A stretch of DNA of 64,000 nt, taken from positions 434,001 through 498,000 of the forward strand of contig CAWBOK010000009.1 of NCBI GenBank assembly GCA_963790415.1, in the 5' to 3' direction. The stretch is from JAJZQZ01 sp963790415 (GTDB lineage Bacteria; Actinomycetota; Thermoleophilia; RBG-16-64-13). Below the pieces are notes generated by a model that saw only the letters and a program-made list of their open reading frames with translations, had not been told where the DNA came from and made no database searches. The translations under genes and the position numbers were made by a program. Below, one piece after another: positions 37,866-46,291 of the stretch; within the stretch, counting starts at the first letter, position 1, and the number at the start of each line of letters is the position of its first letter.

Positions 37866-38138
37866 CTACCGGACGGCGTTCTTGAGAGCCGTGCCCGCGC
37901 TGAACTTCGGCACGTTGGTCGCGGCGATCTGGATCTTGGCCTTGGTCTGCGGGTTGATACCCTCGCGAGCTTCGCGCGCCTGGACGTAGAATTTTCCGAA
38001 ACCGGTGAACTGCACGTCCTCCCCGGACGAAAGAGCGTCCGTGATGACGTCGAGAAACGCATCCACCGCCGCGCCGGCATCCTTCTTGGTGAGGCCGGTC
38101 TTAGACGCCAGCTTGTCGATGAAGTCCGATTTCGTCAC
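37866..38138 (-). CDS. hup: HU family nucleoid DNA-binding protein
   Basis: HU is a dimeric, DNA-bending nucleoid protein. The 90 residues cover the whole fold: the helical N-terminus (TKSDFIDKLASKTGLTKKDA), VQFTGFGKFYVQAREAREG, INPQTKAKIQI in the beta-arm, and the C-terminal helix (VPKFSAGTALKNAV). It lacks the Lys/Ala-rich tail seen in mycobacterial HupB. The GTG start has GGAGG five bases upstream. Confidence 0.97.
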   Translation of the reverse strand: MTKSDFIDKLASKTGLTKKDAGAAVDAFLDVITDALSSGEDVQFTGFGKFYVQAREAREGINPQTKAKIQIAATNVPKFSAGTALKNAVR

Positions 38139-38208
38139 AGCTACCTCCCTAGTGTTGCGATACGGGCCAACCTTACCAAACGCTCAACTTCGACACAAGG
38201 ATTCTGCT

Positions 38209-38784
38209 CTATTCCCCGAACCGCGCGCCCCCCGAGGCGGGCGAAGCGATACCGAGTTCACTCGATGTGAAGAGCGGGCGCACTGTGACGCCGTGCGCTG
38301 CCGCCGCTTCGCGTCCACCCTCTTCACGGTCCACGACGCAGTAGAGGTCCTCGACCACCAAGCCTCTCTGACGGAGACCGTCGACGGCGGCCAACGCCGC
38401 CCCTCCCGAGGTCACGATGTCCTCTACCACCGCCACGCGCTCGCCGGGAACGAACGACCCCTCGATCGCCTTCGCCGTGCCGTAGTCCTTCGCCGCCTTG
38501 CGGACGATGAGGAACGGAAGCCCAAGTTCCAGGGAAAGGCCTGCGCCTAAGGCGACCGCACCCAGTTCGGGGGCCGCCAAGCGCTGGTAGACCGCACCAC
38601 CGGCAAGTTCGTTCCGCATCATCAGTGCCATCTCGAACACGATCCCTCGAAGCACCCGGGGCTCCGTCTCGAACAGGTACTTGTCGAGGTAGTAGCGGCT
38701 CCGCTTTCCCGAGCGTAGCACGAAGTCACCTTCAAGATAGGCCACACCCAGAAGCAGCCTGCCCAGCGTTCCTTTTTCCACCAC
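38209..38784 (-). CDS. pyrE: Orotate phosphoribosyltransferase
   Basis: PyrE joins orotate and PRPP to give OMP, the substrate of the nearby PyrF. The 191-residue protein has the type I PRTase PRPP-binding motif VAVVEDIVTSGGAAL, the substrate loop VRKAAKDYGTAKAIEG, and the N-terminal hood region FVLRSGKRSRYYLDKY. Tandem GTG codons form the start, after AAAAAGGGGGG. It ends 70 bases before HU. Confidence 0.95.
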   Translation of the reverse strand: MVEKGTLGRLLLGVAYLEGDFVLRSGKRSRYYLDKYLFETEPRVLRGIVFEMALMMRNELAGGAVYQRLAAPELGAVALGAGLSLELGLPFLIVRKAAKDYGTAKAIEGSFVPGERVAVVEDIVTSGGAALAAVDGLRQRGLVVEDLYCVVDREEGGREAAAAHGVTVRPLFTSSELGIASPASGGARFGE

Positions 38785-38817
38785 CCCCCCTTTTTCGGCG
38801 TGATGCTACTCCGCGGT

Positions 38818-40176
38818 CTACGTGCCTGCCACCGTGATGTCGCCGATTGCCACGGACGGCGTCAAGACGCTTCCTCCCACGGGTATCCAGCGCGAATCCG
38901 CGCCAAGATCGGTCACGTTCCGCAACAGGGACAACAGATCGGAAGCGATAGTCACCTCACGTACGGGAGCGGCGAGCGCGCCGCCTTCGATACGGAGTCC
39001 GACGGCACCGACCGAGAACTCCCCACTCACCGCGTTCGCCCCCGAGTGCAGGCCGGTGATGTCGACCACGTAGAGCCCCGTCCCCACCCGGGTCAGAAGG
39101 TCGGCCAGATCGCCCTCGCCTGACGAGACGACCAGGTTCGAGGGAGACACGCCGGGAGAGCCCCGGTACGAACCCCGCGAAGCGTTGCCTGTGGAGCGGA
39201 TCTCCCCACCCTCCTTGGCCGCCGTGTAGGTGTCGTGCAGATAGCCCCGCAGGAATCCGTCCCCCACGAGAGCCGTCTTCCGGCGCGGCACTCCCTCGTC
39301 GTCGAACGGAGAGGTGGCCATGCCGTCCGGATGCAGTCCGTCGTCCCACAGACTGAAGCGGTCGGCGGCCACTCGTTGACCCACCCGGTCCGCGAAGAGA
39401 GAGCGTCCTTTCTGGACAGCGTCGGCGGTCAGTGCCTGGGCGATGAAGCCGAACACGGAGGCGGCCACATCCCGATCGAGGACCACCGTGTAGCGTCCGG
39501 TCGGGCACGGCGCCGCACCCAGCTGGCGCACTGCTTTGAGAGCTCCCTCTTCTCCGGCGGCGTCGGCGTCCAAGTCGTCCGGATGGCGGCCGGTCGCGAA
39601 GCCCATGCCCGTCTGCACGTCGTCTCCACGCCGCGCGTGGGCCGAGACATAGAGGTAACAAAACGTCTGCTCCCCGTAGACCTCCATTCCGGCACTCGAC
39701 ACGATCGCGACCCGCGTGGCCGAATCGACGTAGGCACTCTCTTCCACCGTCTCGATCTCGGGCTGGGCGAGGGCGCGGGCCTCGGCCGCGAGGGCCAAGG
39801 CCACTTTCCGCTCGACAGGCGTCGCCAGTAGGCCGGGGCGCCACAGGCCGCCCACATCCGGGTACCCGGCCGGGGCTGCCGGCAGCGACGCATAGACGTC
39901 GGGTTCGGCGACCGCGGCGTTGTGCGCCGCCTGTCGCACCGCACGGGCGAGGGCAGCGCGGCTCACATCACCGGTGTAGGCATACCCGGTCCGACCCTGA
40001 TGCAGATACCTGACGCCGGCACCCCGGGGTTCGCCGGTCACCAGGGATTCGACCTCGCCGCCGTAGACCTTGATCGACGTCGTCTGAGCATGCTGGACGT
40101 AGACCTCGATCTCTCCCGGAAGGCCGGAACCCTGGGCAAGCGCGAGGCGGCCGATGTCGACCAGATCGCCGCTCAT
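38818..40176 (-). CDS. tldE: TldE/PmbA family metalloprotease subunit
   Basis: TldE is the non-catalytic partner of TldD in a cytoplasmic peptidase that matures microcin-like peptides and degrades unfolded peptides. The roughly 452-residue protein has the N-terminal KVYGGEVESLVTGEPRGAGVRY, the central YTVVLDRDVAASVFGFIAQAL, and the C-terminal family signature GSYRGSPGVSPSNLVVSSG. The metal-binding HExxxH seen in TldD is absent, as expected. The ATG overlaps the tldD stop by one base, so the two subunits are co-translated. Confidence 0.93.
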   Translation of the reverse strand: MSGDLVDIGRLALAQGSGLPGEIEVYVQHAQTTSIKVYGGEVESLVTGEPRGAGVRYLHQGRTGYAYTGDVSRAALARAVRQAAHNAAVAEPDVYASLPAAPAGYPDVGGLWRPGLLATPVERKVALALAAEARALAQPEIETVEESAYVDSATRVAIVSSAGMEVYGEQTFCYLYVSAHARRGDDVQTGMGFATGRHPDDLDADAAGEEGALKAVRQLGAAPCPTGRYTVVLDRDVAASVFGFIAQALTADAVQKGRSLFADRVGQRVAADRFSLWDDGLHPDGMATSPFDDEGVPRRKTALVGDGFLRGYLHDTYTAAKEGGEIRSTGNASRGSYRGSPGVSPSNLVVSSGEGDLADLLTRVGTGLYVVDITGLHSGANAVSGEFSVGAVGLRIEGGALAAPVREVTIASDLLSLLRNVTDLGADSRWIPVGGSVLTPSVAIGDITVAGT

Positions 40177-41576
40177 CAGACCTGCGTACCCCCGACAGTC
40201 AACTCGCGCAACCGCACGGTCGGCTGCCCGGTTCCCACCGGCACCAACTGCCCCTCTTTCCCGCACATACCCGCCTTGACGTCGAGGTCGTCGGCGATCG
40301 CATCGATGACCCGCAGCACCTCGGCACCGTTGCCGATGAGCGTAGCTCCCCGTACCGCCTGTCCCACTCGGCCGTTCTCGATGAGATACCCTTCGGAGAC
40401 ACCGAAGACGAAATCACCCGTAGCAGGGTCCACCTGCCCACCCGAGAGGCTCTTCGCGTAGAAAGCCCTCGGAGTGTCGGCGATAAGGTCATCCGCGCGC
40501 ATCGTGCCGGGAGCGAAGTACGTGTTCGTCATGCGCGGATAGGGAAGGTGGCGAAAGCTCTGCCGCCGCCCGTTGCCGGTGGACCGGAACCCGAGCCGGC
40601 GTCCCCGCAACAGGTCGCAGAGATAGCGCGTGAGAACCCCCTCCTCGATGACCGCGGTCCGCTCGGTCGCCGTGCCTTCATCGTCGATGGCGTTGCTGCC
40701 CCACATGCCTGGAGAGGCCCCATCGTCGTATGCGGTGACCAACGTGTCGGCCACAGCGTGCCCGCGGCGACCCTCCCAGATGCTGGTCTTCTTCAAGATG
40801 AAATCGGCCTCCAGGCCATGCCCGCACGCTTCGTGGAAGAGCACCCCGCCGAAACCGTTCGCCAGGATGACGGGCATGCGGCCGCTGGGTGAAGGGCGAG
40901 CGCCCAGCATCACCACGGCCTTGTCGACCGCCTGCAGGGTGGCGGCAACCACGTCTTTCTCGTCGAGAAGCTCGAAGCGCTCCGTGCGGGCCACCGTCTC
41001 CCGACCGGTCTGGATCAGCCCCTCGCGCTGCGCGACGATGCTGATGGACACAGCCAGACGTGTACGCTCGTCAGAGGCGAAAGTGCCCTCGGAGTTGGCC
41101 ACCCACACGCGCTGCAGGCCTTCCGAGTATCCCGCCCCGACCTGGCGGACCTCGGAAGAGCGCTCCCTGGCCGCGCCGTCCACCAGACGAACGAGTTCCG
41201 CCTTTCGCGCGGTGTCGACCTCCGCGGGGGCGGCCCGCGGACCCACGATCGGCTCGACGGCCACTGCCGCGAAGGACGCCGGCGTGACCATGGCACCGGA
41301 CAGACCCGAACTCAGCCGGTCCGCCAGAGCCATGAGGGCCGCTTCATCCAGAGAGTCGGTGTAGCCGAACGAGGTCGTCGGACCCTTCACCACCCGGATG
41401 GAAGCCCCGAGATCGACGCCGGACGACACTTCCTCGACCTTGCCGTCGTCGAGCCGCAGACTGAGAGAGCTTCGGTCCTCCGCGAAGACCTCCGCGAAGT
41501 CGCCGCCCCTGCGCAGCGCACGCGCCAGCACTGCCGCAGCGAGGTCGGGCGTGAGTCGGGGCAGGGCTTCACTCAC
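40176..41576 (-). CDS. tldD: TldD family metalloprotease, catalytic subunit
   Basis: TldD carries the zinc site of the TldD/TldE heterodimeric protease. The 466 residues include DGKVEEVSSGVDLGASIRV, the zinc motif HEACGHGLEAD, the substrate-channel region ARRGHAVADTLVT-like WEGRRGHAVADT, GSNAIDDEGTATERTAVIEEGVL, and GFRSTGNGRRQSFRH. The GTG start is 40 bases downstream of the small membrane-protein gene. No obvious RiPP precursor was found next to it, so a general peptidase role is likely. Confidence 0.95.
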   Translation of the reverse strand: MSEALPRLTPDLAAAVLARALRRGGDFAEVFAEDRSSLSLRLDDGKVEEVSSGVDLGASIRVVKGPTTSFGYTDSLDEAALMALADRLSSGLSGAMVTPASFAAVAVEPIVGPRAAPAEVDTARKAELVRLVDGAARERSSEVRQVGAGYSEGLQRVWVANSEGTFASDERTRLAVSISIVAQREGLIQTGRETVARTERFELLDEKDVVAATLQAVDKAVVMLGARPSPSGRMPVILANGFGGVLFHEACGHGLEADFILKKTSIWEGRRGHAVADTLVTAYDDGASPGMWGSNAIDDEGTATERTAVIEEGVLTRYLCDLLRGRRLGFRSTGNGRRQSFRHLPYPRMTNTYFAPGTMRADDLIADTPRAFYAKSLSGGQVDPATGDFVFGVSEGYLIENGRVGQAVRGATLIGNGAEVLRVIDAIADDLDVKAGMCGKEGQLVPVGTGQPTVRLRELTVGGTQV

Positions 41577-41615
41577 GGCGCATCGGCGCCGCGGATTCGT
41601 CTGTCACAGCGGGGC

Positions 41616-41828
41616 CTAGACTACGGGACTGCTTGCCAGGATGTCGTCGGCCACGTTGAGGAACGGAGCCGCGTCCATCGCGTCGCCCTGAAGGGCCAAC
41701 ATGGAGCCGTCGTCGAAGTACAGCTCCACCTGTGGCTTCTTCTGACGCATCGCGAACCAGTAGTAGGCTCCGGCGGCTGCCGACGCCACGACGGTCAGGA
41801 ACCCGAACACCTTCAGTATCTTCTTCAT
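41616..41828 (-). CDS. Small membrane-anchored protein
   Basis: This is a 70-residue protein with one N-terminal transmembrane segment (VFGFLTVVASAAAGAYYWFA, residues 8-27) followed by a basic MRQKKPQ and an acidic, probably extracytoplasmic tail (VELYFDDGSMLALQGD). No family is recognised. Its ATG overlaps the Roadblock-gene stop by one base, so the two are likely made together. Confidence 0.7.
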   Translation of the reverse strand: MKKILKVFGFLTVVASAAAGAYYWFAMRQKKPQVELYFDDGSMLALQGDAMDAAPFLNVADDILASSPVV

Positions 41829-42292
41829 CAGCCGACCACCTCTCCCTCACCGACATCCGCCGGCCCACCGCTATCGGCTGATCCGCCGTCTCCGGACACT
41901 GTCTCAGAGCCCGCGTCGGTGTCGTCCTCGGCTTCCGGTTCGTCTTGCGCGTCTCGAATGCACGTCTTCATGTCGTAGAACACCAAACCGATACGGCTGT
42001 CCTTCTTGCAGGTGGCGAGCACCGCCATCCCCGCATCCTTGGCTTCCCTCACCAGGAACACCGTCCCTCCGCCCGACTCGATCACCAGTTGAGTCAGAGG
42101 CGACGAACCCATGTCGGCGGCCCGCTGGGCCCCCAATGACGCCAACTCGTCCGCCTTAGCCAGCATGGCGGCATGAAGGCTCTCAGGGAAGTTCGACGCC
42201 AACACCTGGCTGCCGGAGAAGAGCATCGCCCGGTGGACGTCGGTGGAGATGTCGAGCATCTCCTTCAAGGCCTTATCTGCCTGCTCCTTCAC
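41828..42292 (-). CDS. Roadblock/LC7 domain protein
   Basis: Roadblock proteins are small regulators of GTPases and two-component-like switches. The domain spans about residues 8-105 (VHRAMLFSGSQVLASNFPES, LTQLVIESGGGTVFLVREA, MAVLATCKKDSRIGLVFYDM). A 45-residue acidic, Ser/Gly-rich tail (EPEAEDDTDAG...) follows and is presumably disordered. A GTG start has GGAG six bases upstream. No MglA-type GTPase is in the window. It forms a two-gene unit with the small membrane protein and lies upstream of tldD/tldE. Confidence 0.8.
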   Translation of the reverse strand: MKEQADKALKEMLDISTDVHRAMLFSGSQVLASNFPESLHAAMLAKADELASLGAQRAADMGSSPLTQLVIESGGGTVFLVREAKDAGMAVLATCKKDSRIGLVFYDMKTCIRDAQDEPEAEDDTDAGSETVSGDGGSADSGGPADVGEGEVVG

Positions 42293-42439
42293 GCACCTCT
42301 CCTTTCCAAGCCAGACGCGATCACGCGCCTGGAATTGCGCACTCGCACTTGCACGCGACGCTGGTAGTCCGTTCAGTGTACCACCAGCGCATGTGGCTCA
42401 ATCCTGATGTTTGCCGTCGGACCGGACGCACGTTACTGT

Positions 42440-43087
42440 ATGCTCATGCTGGAATACGAAGAGAGCTACTTCTGCGCGCTGTACGGCGACATGCCCAGAC
42501 AATCCTGGGCCGATCGCTCCCGCGACCGCAGGATCAAGCAGTTGGTCGACAGATATGCGGGAGCCGAAACCCTGCACGACGCGATTCTCGACGTCGGTTG
42601 CGGCTACGGCTACCTTCTCCAGCGCTTTTGCGGGCGCTACACGCTCTACGGCACCGACATCTCACGGCACGCCGTCGATGTAGCCGCGGCGCGCCTCACT
42701 GAAGGCACCTTCGCCACCGCGGATGTGCAGCATAGGCTCCCGTTCGACAACCCGTTCAGGGCGATCCTGCTGATCAACGTGCTGGAGCATCTTCCCCGCC
42801 CCGCAGTGGCCGTCGAAGTGCTCCGCGAAAGCCTGCTCCCCGGCGGAGTCTGCGTGGTTCACCTTCCAACGTTGAACAACCCGGCCAACCGCCTGTACTA
42901 CCGGCTCTCCTACGCCAGAGACCCAACGCATGTGTACCGCCCGAGCGGAGACGAGACCACCCGTCTTTTCACCGAGAATGGCTTCGAACTCTGCGCCGCC
43001 TCCTACGCGCCCCACCGTCCGGCGTGGCTGTGGCGGTCGCTCAAGCCGTTCCCGCCCTTTCTCGCCGCCTATCGCCGGCTGCCCTGA
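42440..43087 (+). CDS. Class I SAM-dependent methyltransferase
   Basis: This protein of about 215 residues has a Rossmann methyltransferase core: motif I ILDVGCGYGYLLQRF, motif II LYGTDISRHAVDVAA, motif IV FRAILLINVLEHLPRP, and PGGVCVVHLPT. The C-terminal half (YYRLSYARDPTHVYRP) resembles methyltransferases acting on glycans or lipids, but the substrate is unknown. The start is uncertain: ATG at 42440 and 42446 are both possible, and TACTGT at 42434-42439 may be a -10 for a leaderless message. It is divergent from the Roadblock gene. Confidence 0.85.
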   Translation: MLMLEYEESYFCALYGDMPRQSWADRSRDRRIKQLVDRYAGAETLHDAILDVGCGYGYLLQRFCGRYTLYGTDISRHAVDVAAARLTEGTFATADVQHRLPFDNPFRAILLINVLEHLPRPAVAVEVLRESLLPGGVCVVHLPTLNNPANRLYYRLSYARDPTHVYRPSGDETTRLFTENGFELCAASYAPHRPAWLWRSLKPFPPFLAAYRRLP

Positions 43088-43127
43088 CCGGGCAAACCCA
43101 TCTACACCGATCAGCCGCGCACAACGA

Positions 43128-43155
43128 CCTCGGGCGGCCCGAAGGCCGCCCGAGG
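43128..43155. terminator. Bidirectional hairpin between methyltransferase and groL
   Basis: A perfect 12-bp GC-rich stem with a CGAA tetraloop lies between these convergent genes. Neither side has a long U-run, so Rho assistance is likely. Confidence 0.55.
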
Positions 43156-43211
43156 CAAGAAACGGTCGCGAGATCCGAAGAGCCCGTGACGCAGAGCCGT
43201 GAGGCTCGGTC

Positions 43212-44846
43212 TTACATCATGCCGCCCATGCCGCCCATGCCGCCACCCATGCCGCCACCCATGCCGCCGCCGCCTTCTTCAGGCTTGTCGGCCACGATGA
43301 CCTCGGTGGTCAGGATGTTCTTGGCGATGGAAGCCGCATTCTGCAGCGCGGAGCGCGTGACCATGGCCGGGTCGATGATGCCGGCCGCGACCATGTCTTC
43401 GTACTCATCGGTGGCTACGTTGAGGCCGATGCCCCCGCCGCGCACCTTGACTTCGTTGACCACGACGGAGCCTTCCAGGCCCGCGTTGTTGGCCAACTGA
43501 CGGAGAGGCTCTTCGAGGGCCCGCGCGATGATCGAGGCGCCTGTCTTCTCGTCGCCTTCGAGCACGACCGCCTGGACGGCGGGGATCGCCAGTATCAGAG
43601 CCACCCCACCACCGGGGATGATGCCCTCTTCAAGAGCCGCACGCGTAGCCGACAGAGCATCCTCGACGCGGTGCTTCTTCTCTTTGATCTCGGTCTCGGT
43701 GGCTGCGCCGACCTTGACCACCGCGACGCCGCCGGCGAGCTTGGCAAGCCGTTCCTGCAGCTTCTCGCGGTCGAAATCGGAATCGGTGTTCTCGATCTCA
43801 GCCTTGATCTGATTGATCCGGCCCTTGATCGAGTCGACGTTGCCGCCGCCATCGATGATGGTGGTGTTGTCCTTCGTCACGACCACCTTGCGGGCATGGC
43901 CAAGCTGAGTGGTCTGGGTGTTCTCGAGTTTGAGACCCAGCTCCTCGGTGATGACTTCGCCGCCGGTCAGGATGGCGATGTCCTCGAGCATGCGCTTGCG
44001 GCGGTCGCCGAAGCCGGGAGCCTTGACGGCGATGCCGGTGAAGGTGCCGCGCAGCTTGTTCACGACCAGGGTGGCGAGGGCTTCACCCTCGACATCCTCG
44101 GAGATGACCAACAGCGACTTGCCCGACTGGATGGTCTTTTCCAGAACCGGCAGAAGGTCTTGCACCGAGCCGATCTTCTGGTTGGCGATCAGGATGAAGG
44201 GGTCTTCGAGCACCGCTTCCATACGCTCGGGGTCGGTCACGAAATAGGGCGAGAGGTAGCCCTTGTCGAACTGCATGCCTTCGGTGAACTCCAGATCCAT
44301 GCCGAAGGTGTTGGATTCCTCGACGTTGACCACACCGTCCTTGCCCACCTTCTCGATGGCATCGGCGATGATGTCGCCGATCTCGGGATCGTCGGCTGAG
44401 ATGGTGGCCACGCGGGCGATCTCCGCCTTGCCCGATATCTCCTTGGACTGGCTCTTGATTGCGTCCACAGCGGCTTCGACGGCCTTTTCGATGCCGCGCT
44501 TGAGAGCCAGCGGGTTGGCCCCGGCGGCTACGTTCTTCAGACCTTCGCGGACGATGGACTGGGCCAACAGCGTCGCGGTCGTGGTGCCGTCACCGGCGAT
44601 GTCGTTGGTCTTCGTGGCCACTTCGCGCACCAGTTGGGCGCCTTGGTTCTCGAAGACGTCTTCCAACTCGATCTCACGGGCGATGGTCACACCATCATTG
44701 GTGATCGTCGGGCTGCCGAACTTCTTGTCGAGGATCACGTAACGGCCCTTGGGGCCGAGGGTCACCTTGACCGCGTCGGCCAGTTGGTTCACACCACGCT
44801 CGAGAGCCCTGCGGGCTTCTTCGCCGTACTTTAGCTCCTTAGCCAT
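43212..44846 (-). CDS. groL: Chaperonin GroEL
   Basis: GroEL is the large subunit of the Hsp60 folding chamber. The 544 residues include the ATP-site motifs VTLGPKGRYVILDK and GDGTTTATLLAQ, the apical domain, the signature AxxEGIxPGGG (here ALEEGIIPGGGVAL), and the Gly/Met repeat tail GGGMGGGMGGMGG. GGAGG lies upstream of the ATG. It is 94 bases downstream of groS under the same CIRCE-controlled promoter. Confidence 0.98.
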   Translation of the reverse strand: MAKELKYGEEARRALERGVNQLADAVKVTLGPKGRYVILDKKFGSPTITNDGVTIAREIELEDVFENQGAQLVREVATKTNDIAGDGTTTATLLAQSIVREGLKNVAAGANPLALKRGIEKAVEAAVDAIKSQSKEISGKAEIARVATISADDPEIGDIIADAIEKVGKDGVVNVEESNTFGMDLEFTEGMQFDKGYLSPYFVTDPERMEAVLEDPFILIANQKIGSVQDLLPVLEKTIQSGKSLLVISEDVEGEALATLVVNKLRGTFTGIAVKAPGFGDRRKRMLEDIAILTGGEVITEELGLKLENTQTTQLGHARKVVVTKDNTTIIDGGGNVDSIKGRINQIKAEIENTDSDFDREKLQERLAKLAGGVAVVKVGAATETEIKEKKHRVEDALSATRAALEEGIIPGGGVALILAIPAVQAVVLEGDEKTGASIIARALEEPLRQLANNAGLEGSVVVNEVKVRGGGIGLNVATDEYEDMVAAGIIDPAMVTRSALQNAASIAKNILTTEVIVADKPEEGGGGMGGGMGGGMGGMGGMM

Positions 44847-44940
44847 AAATACCGTTGCCTCCTTCGGATGCTTGATCGGTCAGATCGTTGTTGGTGGTCG
44901 CAACCCCGCACAGCAGGGTTACGTGGTGTTCCAGCGCTGC

Positions 44941-45228
44941 CTAGTCCTTGATCTTCGCCAGGATGTCGGACGCGCGCAGGATGAGGACGTCCTCACCGTC
45001 GACCTTGATCTCGGTCCCGCCGTACTTGGAGAAGATGACGACGTCACCTTCTTTGAGATCGATGGGGATGAGATCGTCGCCGTCATACCGACCCGGACCG
45101 ACCGCCAGCACGGTGGCCTTCTGCGGCTTCTCCTTGGCGGTATCGGGAAGTACGATCCCGCTCTTGGTCTTCTCTTCTTCCTCGAGGACCTTTACTACGA
45201 CCCTGTCCTCCAGCGGCACGAGTTTCAT
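44941..45228 (-). CDS. groS: Co-chaperonin GroES
   Basis: GroES caps the GroEL chamber. The 95 residues begin MKLVPLEDRVVVKVLEEE, have the mobile loop EEKTKSGIVLPDTAKEKPQ and the roof region RYDGDDLIPIDLKEGD, and end in the usual ILA-like tail. AGGAGG lies seven bases before the ATG at 45228. A longer in-frame extension upstream passes through the promoter and is rejected. Confidence 0.97.
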   Translation of the reverse strand: MKLVPLEDRVVVKVLEEEEKTKSGIVLPDTAKEKPQKATVLAVGPGRYDGDDLIPIDLKEGDVVIFSKYGGTEIKVDGEDVLILRASDILAKIKD

Positions 45229-45307
45229 GCGCAACCCTCCTGTGACTCTCTTCGACGACGTTTCCTGCGGTGCCGGACTGCCCGGCAGCAGTATGAACCT
45301 TGTCGGC

Positions 45308-45332
45308 TGGCACTCAGCGACTGCGAGTGCCA
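45308..45332 (-). promoter_or_regulatory. CIRCE operator (HrcA site) of groESL
   Basis: TGGCACTC, nine bases and GAGTGCCA form the canonical inverted repeat, 12 bases downstream of the -10, where HrcA would block transcription. A second, degenerate copy (TTGGCACTC with GAGTTTGAC at a 7-base spacing, 45367-45392) overlaps the -35. Confidence 0.93.
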
Positions 45333-45344
45333 TTCGCAGTCCGT

Positions 45345-45372
45345 ATGATACCGCATGCGCGGCGTTTGTCAA
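45345..45372 (-). promoter_or_regulatory. Promoter of groESL
   Basis: TTGACA (45367-45372) and TATCAT (45345-45350) with a 16-base spacer on the minus strand sit immediately before the CIRCE element. This is a standard vegetative sigma promoter. Confidence 0.8.
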
Positions 45373-45458
45373 ACTCATGGCGAGAGTGCCAACTCGGGCT
45401 GACGTGCACTGCCCGCTCCAGCCGTGCAGGAGGACGACCCGGACGGGGGCGCACATAC

Positions 45459-45467
45459 TGGTATCAT
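45459..45467 (+). promoter_or_regulatory. Candidate extended -10 promoter of the membrane protein gene at 45476 (leaderless)
   Basis: TGG-TATCAT ends eight bases before the ATG, with no room for a ribosome-binding site. Confidence 0.5.
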
Positions 45468-45475
45468 CTCGAACC

Positions 45476-46291
45476 ATGGACGTGAATCCAGCGTGGCTGC
45501 TCGTGGTGTTCGCCGCGGTCGGCGAAGCGCTCTTCGTCTTGCTGGTGGTCTGGCGTCTTCGCGCAGGCCGTCTCCGGCGTCGCTCGAACGCGGCGCAAAG
45601 CCAGGATACGGGCGGTTCCTCGTTCATCGAGGAGACTCTGGCCGGGCTTCTCCCACTCCCGCTGGCCCGCTACGCCGCCGCGGAACTTCTGCTCTGGTGG
45701 TATCTCGTCCGCTGGATATCTCGCCGCCCGGTCCCCGCGGGCAGCTACAGCTATCATCGCCGCTCGCCCCTCGGGCCCCTGCTTGTCGTGGTCGCGCTGA
45801 CGACGCCGGTAGAGGTCCTGCTCTTCGAGCTTCTGCTCCCGTGGAACTGGCTCCGCTGGCTGCTGGCGATCGCAGCGGTGTACGCGGCGGTGTGGGTGTT
45901 CGGCTTCTATGCTTCCATGACCAAACTGCAACACCTGGTGGAAGAAAGAGGGGTCAGAATCCGCTACGGTCTCCTGAACGAGGTCTTCGTCCCGTACACC
46001 GCTATCACGGAGATCCTGGTCGAACGTGTGCGGGCGACAGGCATGACGGAAGGTCTCAGGGTGGCCCGGGAGGAGCACAGCGCGAACGTGTACGTGGGCA
46101 GCCGCACCGACATCACCTTCGTCCTCTCCGCGCCCATCTTCATCCGGACTCTCCGGGGGAGCACTCCCCCCGTTACCCGGCTCTCCCTCGCCGCCGACGA
46201 TCCTCAGAACCTGGTCGCGGATCTCCGCACCCGGATGGCGGCGGGGGCGCCCCGAGCGGAAACCCCCGGCTCCCCACTCAGCCCGACGTGA
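45476..46291 (+). CDS. Membrane protein with a PH-like cytoplasmic domain
   Basis: This 271-residue protein has an N-terminal transmembrane segment (PAWLLVVFAAVGEALFVLLV), a second hydrophobic region (LARYAAAELLLWWYLV), two closely spaced segments (GPLLVVVALTTPVEVLLFELL and WLRWLLAIAAVYAAVWVFGF), and a C-terminal soluble part (about residues 150-250) resembling bacterial PH (YdbT/DUF304-like) domains (GVRIRYGLLNEVFVPYTAITEILV). The function is unknown. It is divergent from groES, and its 3' end overlaps the tsaD 3' end by 14 bases in convergent orientation. Confidence 0.72.
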   Translation: MDVNPAWLLVVFAAVGEALFVLLVVWRLRAGRLRRRSNAAQSQDTGGSSFIEETLAGLLPLPLARYAAAELLLWWYLVRWISRRPVPAGSYSYHRRSPLGPLLVVVALTTPVEVLLFELLLPWNWLRWLLAIAAVYAAVWVFGFYASMTKLQHLVEERGVRIRYGLLNEVFVPYTAITEILVERVRATGMTEGLRVAREEHSANVYVGSRTDITFVLSAPIFIRTLRGSTPPVTRLSLAADDPQNLVADLRTRMAAGAPRAETPGSPLSPT

